A stretch of 64,000 bases of DNA from Xenophilus arseniciresistens. Lineage in GTDB: Bacteria > Pseudomonadota > Gammaproteobacteria > Burkholderiales > Burkholderiaceae_C. The stretch covers positions 434,001-498,000 of the forward strand of contig NZ_JAQIPB010000003.1 in the NCBI RefSeq assembly GCF_028023875.1, written 5' to 3'. A program made the translations under genes and the position numbers. Positions 45,301 through 54,847 of this stretch are shown here, one piece after another; position 1 is the stretch's first letter, and the number at the start of each line of letters is the position of its first letter. A model generated the notes under the pieces. It saw nothing but the letters and a program-made list of their open reading frames with translations. It was not told the origin of the DNA and searched no databases.

Positions 45301-47583
45301 TTACTTGGCCTGGATGTGCTCGGTACCGTCCCACCCAGGCTCGGCCGGCTGGGCGAGCAACAAGGCTACGCGCTCCGCATAGAGCTGGTAAAGGACATTT
45401 TTCTCGTCGCGCTTGCGCAGCGACTGCAGCAGTTGCTGCGCAAGCAGCCATTGTCGTGTCAGGTAGGCGTGCCGCACCTGTTGCCATTGCGACAGCTCGG
45501 CAAGCAGCGCCTCGTCGGCCTGGCTTGCCAGACCGCGCGGCGCATGGATGAGCACGGCCTGCTGCTTGCCCTTGACGCGCACGCGGTCAAGCTCCTGCCA
45601 CAGATAGGCGCTGGCGCTGCCGGCGGTCTCGGGGCCGACGACGATATCGACGCCATAGCGCTCGCCCAGCCCTTCCAGCCGCGAAGCCAGGTTGACGGCA
45701 TCGCCGATCACGGTGTAGCTGCGCCGGAGCGTGGAGCCCATGTCGCCCACCATCATCAGCCCGGTGTTCAGCCCGATGCCCAGCTGCACGGGCGGCAGGC
45801 CCTGGCCCTGGTGGTCGCGGTTGATGCTGGCCACCTCTGCCACCAGCTGGCAGGCGGCGTCCACGGCCAGCGTCGCGTGCTCGGGCGTGTCGACCGGCGC
45901 GCCCCAGAACGCCATGACGCAGTCGCCCATGTATTTGTCCACCGTGCCGCGGTGCGCGGCAATGACCGTGGCCAGCCTGCTGAAGATGTCGTTGAGCAGC
46001 GGCTGCAACTGCTGCGGCGCCATGCCCTCCGACAGGCGCGTGAAGCCACGCATGTCGCAGAACATCACCGTGAGCTGCTTGCTTTCGGCACGCATGCTGT
46101 AGCGCTCGGGGTCCTGCAGCATCTGGCCCACCAGCTGCGGCGGCACATAGGAGCCGAACAGGCGCACCAGGCTGCGCCGCGTGCGGGCTTCCACGAAATA
46201 GTCCCAGGCCATGTTCGACGCCAGCGCCAGCGCCACCGCCAGCAGCATCGCCGCCAGGGGTATCACCATGCCCTCGCGCAGGTACAGCCACTGCGTGACG
46301 GCCACCACGGCTGCCGTGCCCAGCACCACCACCAGCAGCATGGTGGAAATCCTGAACACCGCCAGCCCGATGGCCAGCCCCCCCACCAGCACCACGACAG
46401 CCAGGGCCACGAAGGCGTCGGCATGCAGCGGAACATGCAGGAAGCGGCCATCCATCAGGGCCGACAGCACGCTGGCATGGACTTCCACCCCAGGCAGGGT
46501 GGCGTTGACGGGCGTGACGCTCAGGTCATTGAGCCCCGCAGCACTGGTGCCGATCAGAACGGCCTTGCCCTGAAGTTCGCCAGGCGCCAGCCGCCCCTCG
46601 AGCACATCCGCGGCCGAGACATAGCGGTAGATGCCGCCCTGCGGCCCGCCGCTGTGGCGATAGGGCACCAGAATGCGCCCCATGGCATCGACGGGCACCA
46701 CGCGCTGGCCCGCTGCGGACTGCAGAAGCAGGGACTGCAGCCGCGGCGGGTCACCGGCCCCGCCCGCGTCCACCGAGACCGCAAGCTGCGCGCCGAGCCA
46801 GCGCCTGTAGACGGCCAGGCTCAGGGCTTCGTAATAGCCGCCCTTATCGGCCTCTTCTGCGTTGGGAGGCGCATAGCGTCCCAGAAGCGGCACTTCGCGC
46901 ACCATGCCGTCCGCCTGCGGGTCCAGCACCACATTCAGGAAGCCTGCGGGCGCCACCTTGGCCAGTTGCGGCAGGCTGGTGCCGTAATGGCTCCAGCGCG
47001 GTACGTGGTCTGCGGCGGCGGGCAGCAGCCCCGTCGGCAAGACGGCAGGCGGCAGCACCCCCGCGCTGCCACCCGCGGCGGCAGCCCCATCGCTCTGCGT
47101 GAAGTAGAAGCCCAGCACGGCCGGCTGGTCGCGCAGCGCCTGCGCGAACAGGCGCTCGGAGTCCGTCGTGGCGGCCAGCTGCTCGAGTTGCGCCATCACG
47201 GCGCTGTTGCCGGCCAGAGGCCCCTCACGCAAGGCCTGCAGCACGGCTTGGGCGGCGCTGCGCTCCCTTTCGACGAACATGATGTCGAAGCCCAGCACAC
47301 CGGCCTGCTGCCGCACGGTCAGCTCGCGCGTCAGCGCAGCCAGCCGGTCGCGCGTCCATGGCCACTGGCCGTATTGCAGCAGGCTGGCGTCATCGATGTC
47401 CACGATGACGACGCGCGGGTCGGCCTGCTGGGACGCGGTCAGGCGCAGCCGCGCGTCATAGATGAATGCGTCCAGCGCCTGGATGACCGGAAGCTGCATC
47501 CAGCCGCCAAGGTGGGCCAGCACCAGAACCAGGGGCAGCAGGGACAGCACGATGCGCGGCCCCTGGCGCGGGCGCCACTTCAT
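45301..47583 (-). CDS. CHASE2-domain class III adenylate/guanylate cyclase
   Basis: A 760-residue membrane receptor cyclase. An N-terminal helix, a periplasmic CHASE2 sensor (about 30-345, with DPRVVIVDIDDASLLQYGQWPW), three close membrane helices (about 350-440) and a cytosolic class III catalytic domain (about 490-670) follow in order. Metal-binding LTVMFCDMRGFTRLSE and DKYMGDCVMAFWGAP are intact. Two starts are possible: ATG at 47583 or GTG at 47592; the AAGGGG site lies between ideal distances. FHA and PP2C genes precede it, a phosphodiesterase follows. Nucleotide choice (ATP or GTP) is not settled from sequence. Confidence 0.92.
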   Translation of the reverse strand: MKWRPRQGPRIVLSLLPLVLVLAHLGGWMQLPVIQALDAFIYDARLRLTASQQADPRVVIVDIDDASLLQYGQWPWTRDRLAALTRELTVRQQAGVLGFDIMFVERERSAAQAVLQALREGPLAGNSAVMAQLEQLAATTDSERLFAQALRDQPAVLGFYFTQSDGAAAAGGSAGVLPPAVLPTGLLPAAADHVPRWSHYGTSLPQLAKVAPAGFLNVVLDPQADGMVREVPLLGRYAPPNAEEADKGGYYEALSLAVYRRWLGAQLAVSVDAGGAGDPPRLQSLLLQSAAGQRVVPVDAMGRILVPYRHSGGPQGGIYRYVSAADVLEGRLAPGELQGKAVLIGTSAAGLNDLSVTPVNATLPGVEVHASVLSALMDGRFLHVPLHADAFVALAVVVLVGGLAIGLAVFRISTMLLVVVLGTAAVVAVTQWLYLREGMVIPLAAMLLAVALALASNMAWDYFVEARTRRSLVRLFGSYVPPQLVGQMLQDPERYSMRAESKQLTVMFCDMRGFTRLSEGMAPQQLQPLLNDIFSRLATVIAAHRGTVDKYMGDCVMAFWGAPVDTPEHATLAVDAACQLVAEVASINRDHQGQGLPPVQLGIGLNTGLMMVGDMGSTLRRSYTVIGDAVNLASRLEGLGERYGVDIVVGPETAGSASAYLWQELDRVRVKGKQQAVLIHAPRGLASQADEALLAELSQWQQVRHAYLTRQWLLAQQLLQSLRKRDEKNVLYQLYAERVALLLAQPAEPGWDGTEHIQAK

Positions 47584-47654
47584 GGCGAGCACCGCCCCTT
47601 CAGCCTGGGCATCCGATCGGGTCGCCCGCCGGCATTCACGGCAAGCAGGCCTCG

Positions 47655-48305
47655 TCAGCCCTGCACGAATTGCATGCGCGTGCCGCCGAGCTCGAGCACA
47701 TCGCCATCCTGCAGCGCGACCGCCGTGCTGCCGATCGCCTCGCCGTTGAGCAGGGTTCCGCCGTCGATGGGCGCCACCACATAGCCCTGCAGCCTGCGGG
47801 TGACCGCGGCCACCGCCACGCCGGGCTTTCCGATGGTGGTGACCACCTTGTGCAAGGCCACTTCCTGGCCGGCCCCGGCACCGGTGAGCATGCGGATCAT
47901 GGCCGGACCGGAGCCCCCCAGAGGCACGGGCGCGGTGTTGCTGGAAGCGAGCGACAGGGACGGCGGCACCGCCATGGCAGGCGCAACACGTGCGGACATG
48001 GGCGTGGTACTGACCTCGTTGCTATTGAGGTAGCGGACCTTGTACTTGCCGATCTCGATGACGTCGCTGTGGGTCAGCAAGTGGCGCCGAACCGCGCGGC
48101 CACTCACATAGGTGCCGTTGGTGCTGTTCAGGTCCTCGAGATAGACATCGGCACCGATCATGTGGAACGCCGCGTGCTCGCCGCTCACGGCGAGGTTGTC
48201 GATCACGATGTCGTTGTAGGGCCTGCGGCCCAGGGTGGTCCGCTCCTTGACCAGCAGGACTTCCTTGAGGACGACCTCATCGATGGCAACCACCAGCTTC
48301 GGCAT
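47655..48305 (-). CDS. Tandem FHA-domain protein
   Basis: A 216-residue cytoplasmic phosphothreonine-binding protein. FHA domain 1 (about 20-95) has TTLGRRPYNDIVIDNLAVSGEHA and LNSTNGTYVSG. A linker rich in Ser/Pro/Ala follows, then a degenerate FHA domain 2 (about 145-216, TTIGKPGVAVAAV and TLLNGEAI) that lacks the Arg/Ser phosphate contacts. It sits between genes for a cyclase and a PP2C phosphatase, suggesting that a phosphorylated partner is read here. No Ser/Thr kinase gene is within the window. Confidence 0.92.
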   Translation of the reverse strand: MPKLVVAIDEVVLKEVLLVKERTTLGRRPYNDIVIDNLAVSGEHAAFHMIGADVYLEDLNSTNGTYVSGRAVRRHLLTHSDVIEIGKYKVRYLNSNEVSTTPMSARVAPAMAVPPSLSLASSNTAPVPLGGSGPAMIRMLTGAGAGQEVALHKVVTTIGKPGVAVAAVTRRLQGYVVAPIDGGTLLNGEAIGSTAVALQDGDVLELGGTRMQFVQG

Positions 48306-48359
48306 GGCCGAACTCCTCTGCGCGTCTTATTGGGAAAGCTTCGGGCTTCGCACTCCACG

Positions 48360-49178
48360 CTAAGCCGGGCCTGGGGCCGGCGCCTGGGCCGCCTGCGCGA
48401 GCAAGACCGAAATATTGTCTTTGCCGCCATTCTCGTTGGCCGCTGCAACCAAAAGTGTTGCCTTCTGAGCCAAAGACACTTTTTGTGACAAAATTGCCGC
48501 GATTGCAGAGTCTGTGACCATCTCGCTGAGCCCATCGGAGCACAGCAAGAAAAGATCGGCCGCTTCGACCCCATGCTCGTCGACGTCCAGATCGACCTCG
48601 CGCTCGATGCCCAGCGCGCGCGTCACCAGGTTGCGATAGGGGAACTGCTCGGCCTGTTCCTGCGTGATCTCACCCGAATCCAGTCGCTCCTGCAGCAGGG
48701 AATGGTCCCGGGTCAGCAGGGTCAGGGCGCCCTGCCGCCAGCGGTAGCAGCGGGAATCCCCGATGTGGCCCACCACGGCCCGGTCGGTGCCGAAAGCCGC
48801 CAGCACCAGCGTGGTTCCCATGCCGCGCAATTGTGGATTGGCCGCGCTGGCCTCATAGATGGCGGCATTGGTCTCATCCACGCATTTCTGCATGGCGCGG
48901 CGCATGCTGCGCAGGGGCAGCGGCGTGGCGGTGTGCGCCAGCCAGCGCCCGAAGCCCGCCTGCAGCAGGGCGATGGCCATCCCGCTGGCCACCTCCCCGC
49001 CGTTGTAGCCACCCATGCCATCGGCCAGAACGGCCAAACCCAGGCTGGGATCAAAGGCAATGGCGTCTTCGTTGTTGCCACGCACCCGCCCCGGGTCCGT
49101 CAGCGCCGCGAACTCCCAGCCGGGCGCGGACGCAGGCGCCAACGGCGCCAGACGGGAGGAGGAAGGCTGAACACTCAT
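48360..49178 (-). CDS. PP2C-type Ser/Thr protein phosphatase
   Basis: A 272-residue metal-dependent phosphatase. The PPM motifs are complete: GRVRGNNEDAIA (motif 1), LADGMGGYNGGEVAS (2), RGMGTTLVLA (5), HIGDSRCYRW (6), LLCSDGLSEMV (8) and GGKDNISVLL (11). No membrane segment. ATG at 49178 is chosen over an upstream start at 49229. It is probably first in the operon PP2C-FHA-cyclase-phosphodiesterase; the FHA protein is a likely substrate or partner by analogy with other bacterial kinase/phosphatase/FHA sets. Confidence 0.93.
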   Translation of the reverse strand: MSVQPSSSRLAPLAPASAPGWEFAALTDPGRVRGNNEDAIAFDPSLGLAVLADGMGGYNGGEVASGMAIALLQAGFGRWLAHTATPLPLRSMRRAMQKCVDETNAAIYEASAANPQLRGMGTTLVLAAFGTDRAVVGHIGDSRCYRWRQGALTLLTRDHSLLQERLDSGEITQEQAEQFPYRNLVTRALGIEREVDLDVDEHGVEAADLFLLCSDGLSEMVTDSAIAAILSQKVSLAQKATLLVAAANENGGKDNISVLLAQAAQAPAPGPA

Positions 49179-49349
49179 CAGGCCTCGATCATCGCAGCAG
49201 CCACGCCGGTTGTGGCGCGCGGCCATCAAAAATGTGTTTGAAAGTTTCCAGCACAGCGCTGCGCGTTTGACCTGAGCGCAGCATGGCGGGGCGGCCCGCG
49301 GCGCACGCGCGTGCGCTGCGGTGCATTCCAGGCCACCGGTTGGGAGCGC

Positions 49350-50585
49350 TTACTTGCCCAGAATCACCCGCGCAAACTTGCGCTTGCCCACTTGGACCAC
49401 ATAGGAGCCCGCCTCGAGCTTCAGGCCCTTGTCGCTGATGACCACCGAATCCACGCGCACGCCGCCGCCGTCGATCAGGCGGTTGCCCTCGGAGGTGGAA
49501 GGCGCCAGGCCGGCCTGCTTGAGCAGGTGGGCGATGCCCAGCGGCGCACCGCCCAGCTGGACTTCGGGGATCTGCTCCGGCACGCCGCCCCGGCTGCGAT
49601 TGGCAAAATCCTGCTCGGCCGCATCAGCCGCCTGGGCGCTGTGGAAGCGCGTGGTGATCTCGCGCGCCAGCAGCACCTTGGCGTCCTTGGGATTGCGCCC
49701 GCCCGCCACCTCGGCCTTCAGGGACGCAATGTCTTCCAGCGAGCGGAAGCTCAGCAAGGTGAACCACTTCCACATCAGTTCGTCGGAGATGGACAGCACC
49801 TTGGCGAACATGCTGTTGGGCTCTTCCGAGATGCCGATGTAGTTGTTCTTGCTCTTGGACATCTTCTCCACGCCGTCCAGCCCCTCGAGCAGCGGCATGG
49901 TCAGGATGCACTGCGGCTCCTGCCCGTATTCCTGCTGCAGGTGGCGGCCCATCAGCAGGTTGAACTTCTGGTCGGTGCCGCCCAGCTCCAGATCGGCCTT
50001 CAGCGCCACCGAGTCATAGCCCTGCATGAGCGGATACAGGAACTCATGCACGGAAATCGACTGGCCGCCCTTGAACCGCTTGTCGAAGTCGTCGCGCTCC
50101 ATCATGCGGGCGACGGTGTACTTGGCCGCCAGCTGGATCAGGCCGCGCGCGCCCAGTGCATCGCTCCATTCGCTGTTGTAGCGGATCTCGGTACGGGCCG
50201 GGTCCAGCACCAGGCTGGCCTGCTGGTAGTAGGTCTGGGCATTGGCCTCGATCTGCTCGCGCGTGAGCGGCGGGCGCGTGCTGTTGCGCCCCGAAGGGTC
50301 GCCGATGGTGGAGGTGAAGTCCCCGATCAGGAAGATGACCGTGTGGCCCAGGTCCTGGAGCTGGCGCATCTTGTTCAGCACCACCGTGTGGCCCAAATGG
50401 ATGTCGGGCGCCGTGGGATCCAGGCCCAGCTTGATGCGCAGTGGCTGCCCGGTGGCTTCGGACCGCTGCAGCTTCTTGACCCATTCGTCCTGGGGCAGCA
50501 ACTCCTCCACGCCGCGCAGCGAAATCGAAAGTGCCTGTCCTACATCAAGTGAGGACGCGCGACTAGTAACAAACGCAGAATTCAT
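49350..50585 (-). CDS. tyrS: Tyrosyl-tRNA synthetase
   Basis: A 411-residue class Ic aminoacyl-tRNA synthetase. The HIGH-like DIHLGHTV lies near residue 61 and the KMSKS motif in VEKMSKSKNNYIGI near 243. The C-terminal S4 domain is present (LLKQAGLAPSTSEGNRLIDGGGVRV). It belongs to the KMSKS-type TyrRS found in many Proteobacteria (TyrZ-like). Divergent from the M23 peptidase gene. Confidence 0.97.
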   Translation of the reverse strand: MNSAFVTSRASSLDVGQALSISLRGVEELLPQDEWVKKLQRSEATGQPLRIKLGLDPTAPDIHLGHTVVLNKMRQLQDLGHTVIFLIGDFTSTIGDPSGRNSTRPPLTREQIEANAQTYYQQASLVLDPARTEIRYNSEWSDALGARGLIQLAAKYTVARMMERDDFDKRFKGGQSISVHEFLYPLMQGYDSVALKADLELGGTDQKFNLLMGRHLQQEYGQEPQCILTMPLLEGLDGVEKMSKSKNNYIGISEEPNSMFAKVLSISDELMWKWFTLLSFRSLEDIASLKAEVAGGRNPKDAKVLLAREITTRFHSAQAADAAEQDFANRSRGGVPEQIPEVQLGGAPLGIAHLLKQAGLAPSTSEGNRLIDGGGVRVDSVVISDKGLKLEAGSYVVQVGKRKFARVILGK

Positions 50586-50742
50586 CAGATTTTTCGCGGT
50601 GGAAACAACGCTGCTGGCTATACTTCCGCAGCTTTTTGCGGGCGCGCCATTCTACGGGCGTCGCTCCCCTCGCCCCGGTTGCACGTCTGGCCCGCTTCTT
50701 GCGCCTGGCAATCGGTTGACGATACCGCGCAGGATTTCAGAG

Positions 50743-52107
50743 TTGTCCAAACTGATCAACGGCATTCTGGCCGCCGAGGAGCTTGTTGCCTCCCGAGTGG
50801 TCCGAACCTTCAAGAGTTATCCCCGGCAAATCGGTGCCGCCATTGCAGGCTTGCTGCTGTGCGCCGGCGGCGGCGCCTTCGCAGTCGCCACGCTGGACCA
50901 GAACGTGGCTGCACTGCCCGTGCAACAGGTCTTCGAGTCGGTGGCCCCGCTGTCGCTCGAATCGCAAAGCAGCGAACTCGACCGCTTCAGCTTCACGCTG
51001 TTCCGCACCGACGCCACCCGCGCCAGCGACACGGCCGAGGCCCTGCTGGGCCGCCTGGGCGCCAGCGATGCGGCCGCGGCCAGCTTCATCCGCGGCAATG
51101 CGGAGGCCCGCAATGCGCTGTTCAGCCGCGTGGGCCGCACGGTGTCTGCCGAGCTCAACCATGACCAGCGGCTGAACCGCCTGCTGGCGCGCTGGATTCC
51201 CGACGGCAACGGCGGCTTCAAGCGCCTGGTGGTGGAGCGCCAGGGCGAAGGCTTCGGCGTGCGCCACGAGGCCGAAACCCTGGTCGCCACCAGCCGGCTG
51301 TCCAGCGGCGTGATCCGCAGCACCCTCTTTGCCGCCACCGACGCCGCCGCCCTGCCCGACTCCGTCGCGAGCCAGCTGGCCGACATCTTTGCCGCCGACG
51401 TGGACTTCCGCCAGTTGCGCAAGGGTGATCGCTTTGCCGTGCTCTACGAGAGCTTCGAAGCCGACGGCCAATCGCTGCGCGCCGGCCGCGTGCTGGCGGC
51501 CGAGTTCGAAAGCAACGGCCGCACCTTCCAGGCCATGTGGTACCAGGAGCCCGGCCAGCAAAAGGGCAGCTACTACCGCCCCAGCGGCGAAAGCCTGCGC
51601 AAGGCTTACCTGGCCTCGCCCGTGGAATTCACCCGCGTGTCCAGCGGCTTTGCCATGCGCACGCACCCCATCCTGAACACCTGGCGCCAGCACAACGGCG
51701 TCGACTATGCGGCTCCCACCGGCACGCCCGTGCGCACCGTGGGCGATGGCGTGGTCGACTTCGCCGGTCGCCAGAACGGCTACGGCAACATCGTCGTGGT
51801 CACGCATCGCAACAAGCAGCAGACCGCCTACGCCCACCTGTCGCGCATCGACGTGCGCGAGGGCCAGAGCGTGAGCCAGGGCCAGACGCTGGGCGCCGTC
51901 GGCGCCACTGGCTGGGCCACCGGCCCGCACCTGCATTTCGAGTTCCGCATCGACGGCCAGCCGCACGATCCGACGGCCATCGCGCAGCAGAACGAAGGTG
52001 GCATGCCCATCACCGCAGCTGCGCGCCCGGCCTTCGACAAGCTGGCCCAGGCCAACCGCACCGAACTGGCGGCCGCCTTCTCTGTGGTGCAGGCCAACGC
52101 CAACTGA
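50743..52107 (+). CDS. M23 family peptidoglycan endopeptidase (OapA/LytM type)
   Basis: A 454-residue envelope metallopeptidase. One membrane anchor at about residues 27-48 (QIGAAIAGLLLCAGGGAFAVA) precedes an OapA-like region with LRKGDRFAVLYESFEADGQ and the C-terminal LytM domain: HPILNTWRQHNGVDYAAPTGTPV (zinc His/Asp) and HLHFEFRIDG. No ATG fits; TTG at 50743, eight bases after AGGA at 50731, gives a family-like N-terminus (LSKLINGILAAEELVASRVV). Divergent from tyrS; ends in a strong terminator. It likely cleaves peptide cross-links or stem peptides in the wall. Confidence 0.9.
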   Translation: MSKLINGILAAEELVASRVVRTFKSYPRQIGAAIAGLLLCAGGGAFAVATLDQNVAALPVQQVFESVAPLSLESQSSELDRFSFTLFRTDATRASDTAEALLGRLGASDAAAASFIRGNAEARNALFSRVGRTVSAELNHDQRLNRLLARWIPDGNGGFKRLVVERQGEGFGVRHEAETLVATSRLSSGVIRSTLFAATDAAALPDSVASQLADIFAADVDFRQLRKGDRFAVLYESFEADGQSLRAGRVLAAEFESNGRTFQAMWYQEPGQQKGSYYRPSGESLRKAYLASPVEFTRVSSGFAMRTHPILNTWRQHNGVDYAAPTGTPVRTVGDGVVDFAGRQNGYGNIVVVTHRNKQQTAYAHLSRIDVREGQSVSQGQTLGAVGATGWATGPHLHFEFRIDGQPHDPTAIAQQNEGGMPITAAARPAFDKLAQANRTELAAAFSVVQANAN

Positions 52108-52134
52108 GGCCAGCAGCGCCTGCCCACCCACCCC

Positions 52135-52163
52135 AAAGCGCCGCCACTGCGGCGCTTTTTTTC
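52135..52163 (+). terminator. Rho-independent terminator after M23 peptidase gene
   Basis: A perfect ten-pair stem AAAGCGCCGC / GCGGCGCTTT with loop CACT is followed by a T run, 27 bases after the stop codon. Confidence 0.95.
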
Positions 52164-52176
52164 ATGAGGCTTTCGC

Positions 52177-53310
52177 ATGCAGCAGGGCGCTCTGTACATC
52201 GGGCTCATGTCCGGCACCTCGATGGACGGCATCGATGCGGTGCTCGCGCGGATCCATGACCGGCAGGTGCAGGTCCAGGCCCATGCCTGCGCCGATTTCG
52301 ACCCGGCCTTGCGGGCCGAGCTGCTGGCCCTGAACAGTGCCGGCGGCACGGACGAACTCCACCGCGCCGCACTGGCCGCCAACAGCCTGGCCCGCAGTTG
52401 CGGCGCGCTGGTGCGCAGGCTGCTTGCGCAGGAAGGCCTCGCTGCCGAACACATCACCGCCATCGGCGCCCACGGCCAGACCGTGCGGCACCAGCCCGGC
52501 ATGCACGACGGAACGGGCTACACGCTGCAGCTCAACAATCCCGCGCTGCTGGCCGAAGAGACGGGCATCGACGTGGTGGCCGACTTCCGCAGCCGCGACG
52601 TGGCCGCGGGCGGCCAGGGCGCCCCGCTGGTGCCGGCCTTCCATGCAGCGCTGTTCAGCCGGCCGCACGAGGCCGTGGCCGTGCTCAACCTGGGCGGCAT
52701 CGCCAACCTGAGCCTGCTGCCGCCCGGCGAGGACCACGGCACACCGGTTCGCGGCTTCGACTGCGGACCGGCCAATGCGCTGCTGGATCACTGGGCGCAG
52801 CGGCATCTGGGCCAGGCTTATGACGCGCAGGGCGCCTGGGCCGCCGGCGGCAAGGTCGACACCGAACTGCTCGCACTGTGCCTGCAGGAGCCCTACTTCG
52901 CCCTGCCGCTGCCCAAGAGCACGGGGCGCGACCTCTTCCACGCGCAATGGCTCGATGCGCGCCTCGCGCAGCTGCAGGTGGCGCCCGGGCCGCAGGACGT
53001 GCAGGCGACGCTGGCCGAGCTCACGGCCCGCAGCTGCGCCGAGGCCCTGCTGCGCCACGCGCCGCAAAGCCAGGCCCTGCTGGTGTGCGGCGGCGGCGCC
53101 CGCAATGCAGACCTGATGGATCGGTTGCGCCGCCTCCTGCCTGCCACGCCGCCCGAACCCACCGACGCCCACGGCCTGCCGGCCCAACAGGTGGAAGCCA
53201 CGGCCTTCGCGTGGCTGGCGCATCTGTGCCTGTCGCGAGTCGCCGGCAACCTGCCGGCAGTGACGGGCGCGCGCGGCTTGCGCGTGCTGGGCGCCCTCCA
53301 TCCGCGCTGA
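52177..53310 (+). CDS. anmK: Anhydro-N-acetylmuramic acid kinase
   Basis: A 377-residue ASKHA-fold kinase that opens and phosphorylates 1,6-anhydro-MurNAc in cell-wall recycling. GLMSGTSMDGIDAVLA is the N-terminal family motif; LNLGGIANLSLLPPG and FDCGPANALLDHW, then LVCGGGARNADLM are also diagnostic. Start ATG at 52177 comes 14 bases after a terminator, so it needs its own promoter or relies on read-through. Adjacency to the M23 endopeptidase gene is functionally sensible, as both serve wall turnover. Confidence 0.96.
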   Translation: MQQGALYIGLMSGTSMDGIDAVLARIHDRQVQVQAHACADFDPALRAELLALNSAGGTDELHRAALAANSLARSCGALVRRLLAQEGLAAEHITAIGAHGQTVRHQPGMHDGTGYTLQLNNPALLAEETGIDVVADFRSRDVAAGGQGAPLVPAFHAALFSRPHEAVAVLNLGGIANLSLLPPGEDHGTPVRGFDCGPANALLDHWAQRHLGQAYDAQGAWAAGGKVDTELLALCLQEPYFALPLPKSTGRDLFHAQWLDARLAQLQVAPGPQDVQATLAELTARSCAEALLRHAPQSQALLVCGGGARNADLMDRLRRLLPATPPEPTDAHGLPAQQVEATAFAWLAHLCLSRVAGNLPAVTGARGLRVLGALHPR

Positions 53311-53326
53311 GCGCGCCGCACGGCTT

Positions 53327-54766
53327 TCAGCGCTGGCCCGAGACCTCGGGCCCTTCCAGCTCGGGCACGCGCGCCTGCGGCGGCAGATGCCAGAAGACCA
53401 CCGCCGACACCATGGTGATGAGGCCCACGGTGGTGAAAGTGGCCTCGAAAGCCCGCTGCGCCGCGCCCGCGCCTGCCGCCGCGAAGGCGTCGCTGAAACC
53501 TGCCAGCACGGCGCCAGCCACCGCCACGCCCAGGCTCATGGCCAGCATCTGCACCATCGACAGCAGGCTGTTGCCGCTGCTGGCGCTGGCACCGTCCAGG
53601 TCCTTGAGCGTGATGGTGTTCATGGCCGTGAACTGCAGCGAATTGAAGGCGCCGAACACCGATAGCAGCAGCACATGCAGCCAGATCGGCGTCCCGGGCC
53701 CCGCCAGCGCAAAGCTGGCCATGAGCGCGCCGATGATCAGGGTGTTGACCACCAGCACGTTGCGATAGCCAAAGCGCAGGATCAGGGGCGTGGCGCCCCG
53801 CTTCATGGCCATGCCCGCCAAAGCAGTGGGCAGCATCATCAATCCCGCATGCAGCGGCGTGTAGCCCAGCGACACCTGCAGCGACACCGGGATCAGAAAA
53901 GGCATGGCCCCGCTGCCCAGCCGGCAGAACAGATTGCCTAAAAGGCCCACGCTCAGCGTGCGCACCCTGAACAGCAGCGGCGAAAACAGCGGCCGCTGCG
54001 CGCGTGCCGCATGCAGCCAATAGACCGTGAGCGCCGCCAGCCCGAACACCGCCAGCACGAAGCCGCCGCCGCGGCCCAGCCCCATCTGGGCACTGCCCTC
54101 CACCGCCAGCGAAATGGCCACCATGGCCGTGGCCAGCAGCGCATAGCCCGCCACATCGAAGCGCACCTGCTCGGGCGCCCGCACGTCCGGCATGTAGCGC
54201 AGGGTGGCCACCAGGCCTACGAGGCCGACGGGCAGGTTGATCAGGAAGATCCAGTGCCAGGACGCCGCCTGCACCAGCCAGCCGCCCAGCGTCGGGCCCA
54301 GCAGCGGTCCGATCAGCCCCGGCACGGCGACGAAGCTCATGGCCTGAAGAAACTCGCCGCGCGGCACCGTGCGCAACACGGCCAGGCGCCCCACAGGCAG
54401 CAGCAAGGCGCCCCCGATGCCCTGCACCACCCGCGCCGCCACCAGCGTGGGCAGCGTCGCCGCCAGCGCGCAGGCCAGCGAGCCCAGCGAGAAGACCGCG
54501 ATGGCGCACATGAAAACCCGGCGCGTGCCAAAGCGGTCCGCCAGCCAGCCCGAGGCCGGAATCAGCATGGCCATGGTCAGCGAGTAGCCCACCACCACCG
54601 ACTGCATGCGCAGCGGGCTTTCGCCCAGGCTGGCGGCCATCGCCGGCAATGCCGTGTTGATGATGGTCGCATCCAGCGCCTGCATGAAAAAGCCGATGGC
54701 GACGAGCCACAGCAACAGGCGGGAAGAAGGCGCGGCGGTGGTGGCGGGGGCAGAAGCTGGAGGCAT
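53327..54766 (-). CDS. mdtD: MdtD-like MFS exporter (DHA2 family, 14 TM)
   Basis: A 479-residue drug:proton antiporter-2 family protein with about 14 helices. Motif D1-like FFMQALDATIINTALPAMAASLGESP, motif A GWLADRFGTRRVF and motif C GLIGPLLGPTLGGWL are clear and closely resemble E. coli MdtD, which exports iron citrate or related compounds. ATG at 54766 is chosen; a GTG two codons upstream is possible. Convergent with anmK. Substrate not determinable. Confidence 0.9.
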   Translation of the reverse strand: MPPASAPATTAAPSSRLLLWLVAIGFFMQALDATIINTALPAMAASLGESPLRMQSVVVGYSLTMAMLIPASGWLADRFGTRRVFMCAIAVFSLGSLACALAATLPTLVAARVVQGIGGALLLPVGRLAVLRTVPRGEFLQAMSFVAVPGLIGPLLGPTLGGWLVQAASWHWIFLINLPVGLVGLVATLRYMPDVRAPEQVRFDVAGYALLATAMVAISLAVEGSAQMGLGRGGGFVLAVFGLAALTVYWLHAARAQRPLFSPLLFRVRTLSVGLLGNLFCRLGSGAMPFLIPVSLQVSLGYTPLHAGLMMLPTALAGMAMKRGATPLILRFGYRNVLVVNTLIIGALMASFALAGPGTPIWLHVLLLSVFGAFNSLQFTAMNTITLKDLDGASASSGNSLLSMVQMLAMSLGVAVAGAVLAGFSDAFAAAGAGAAQRAFEATFTTVGLITMVSAVVFWHLPPQARVPELEGPEVSGQR

Positions 54767-54796
54767 GGACACCGATGGAGCAGCGCAGGCCCCATG

Positions 54797-54819
54797 AAAA
54801 AAGCCGCCCGTGGGCGGCT
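54797..54819 (-). terminator. Rho-independent terminator after erpA
   Basis: Read on the minus strand, stem GCCGCCC / GGGCGGC with a two-base loop (ac) is followed by six Ts. It lies about 30 bases after the erpA stop codon. Confidence 0.85.
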
Positions 54820-54847
54820 GACGTACGTGGGGTAGCGCCCCCGTCCC

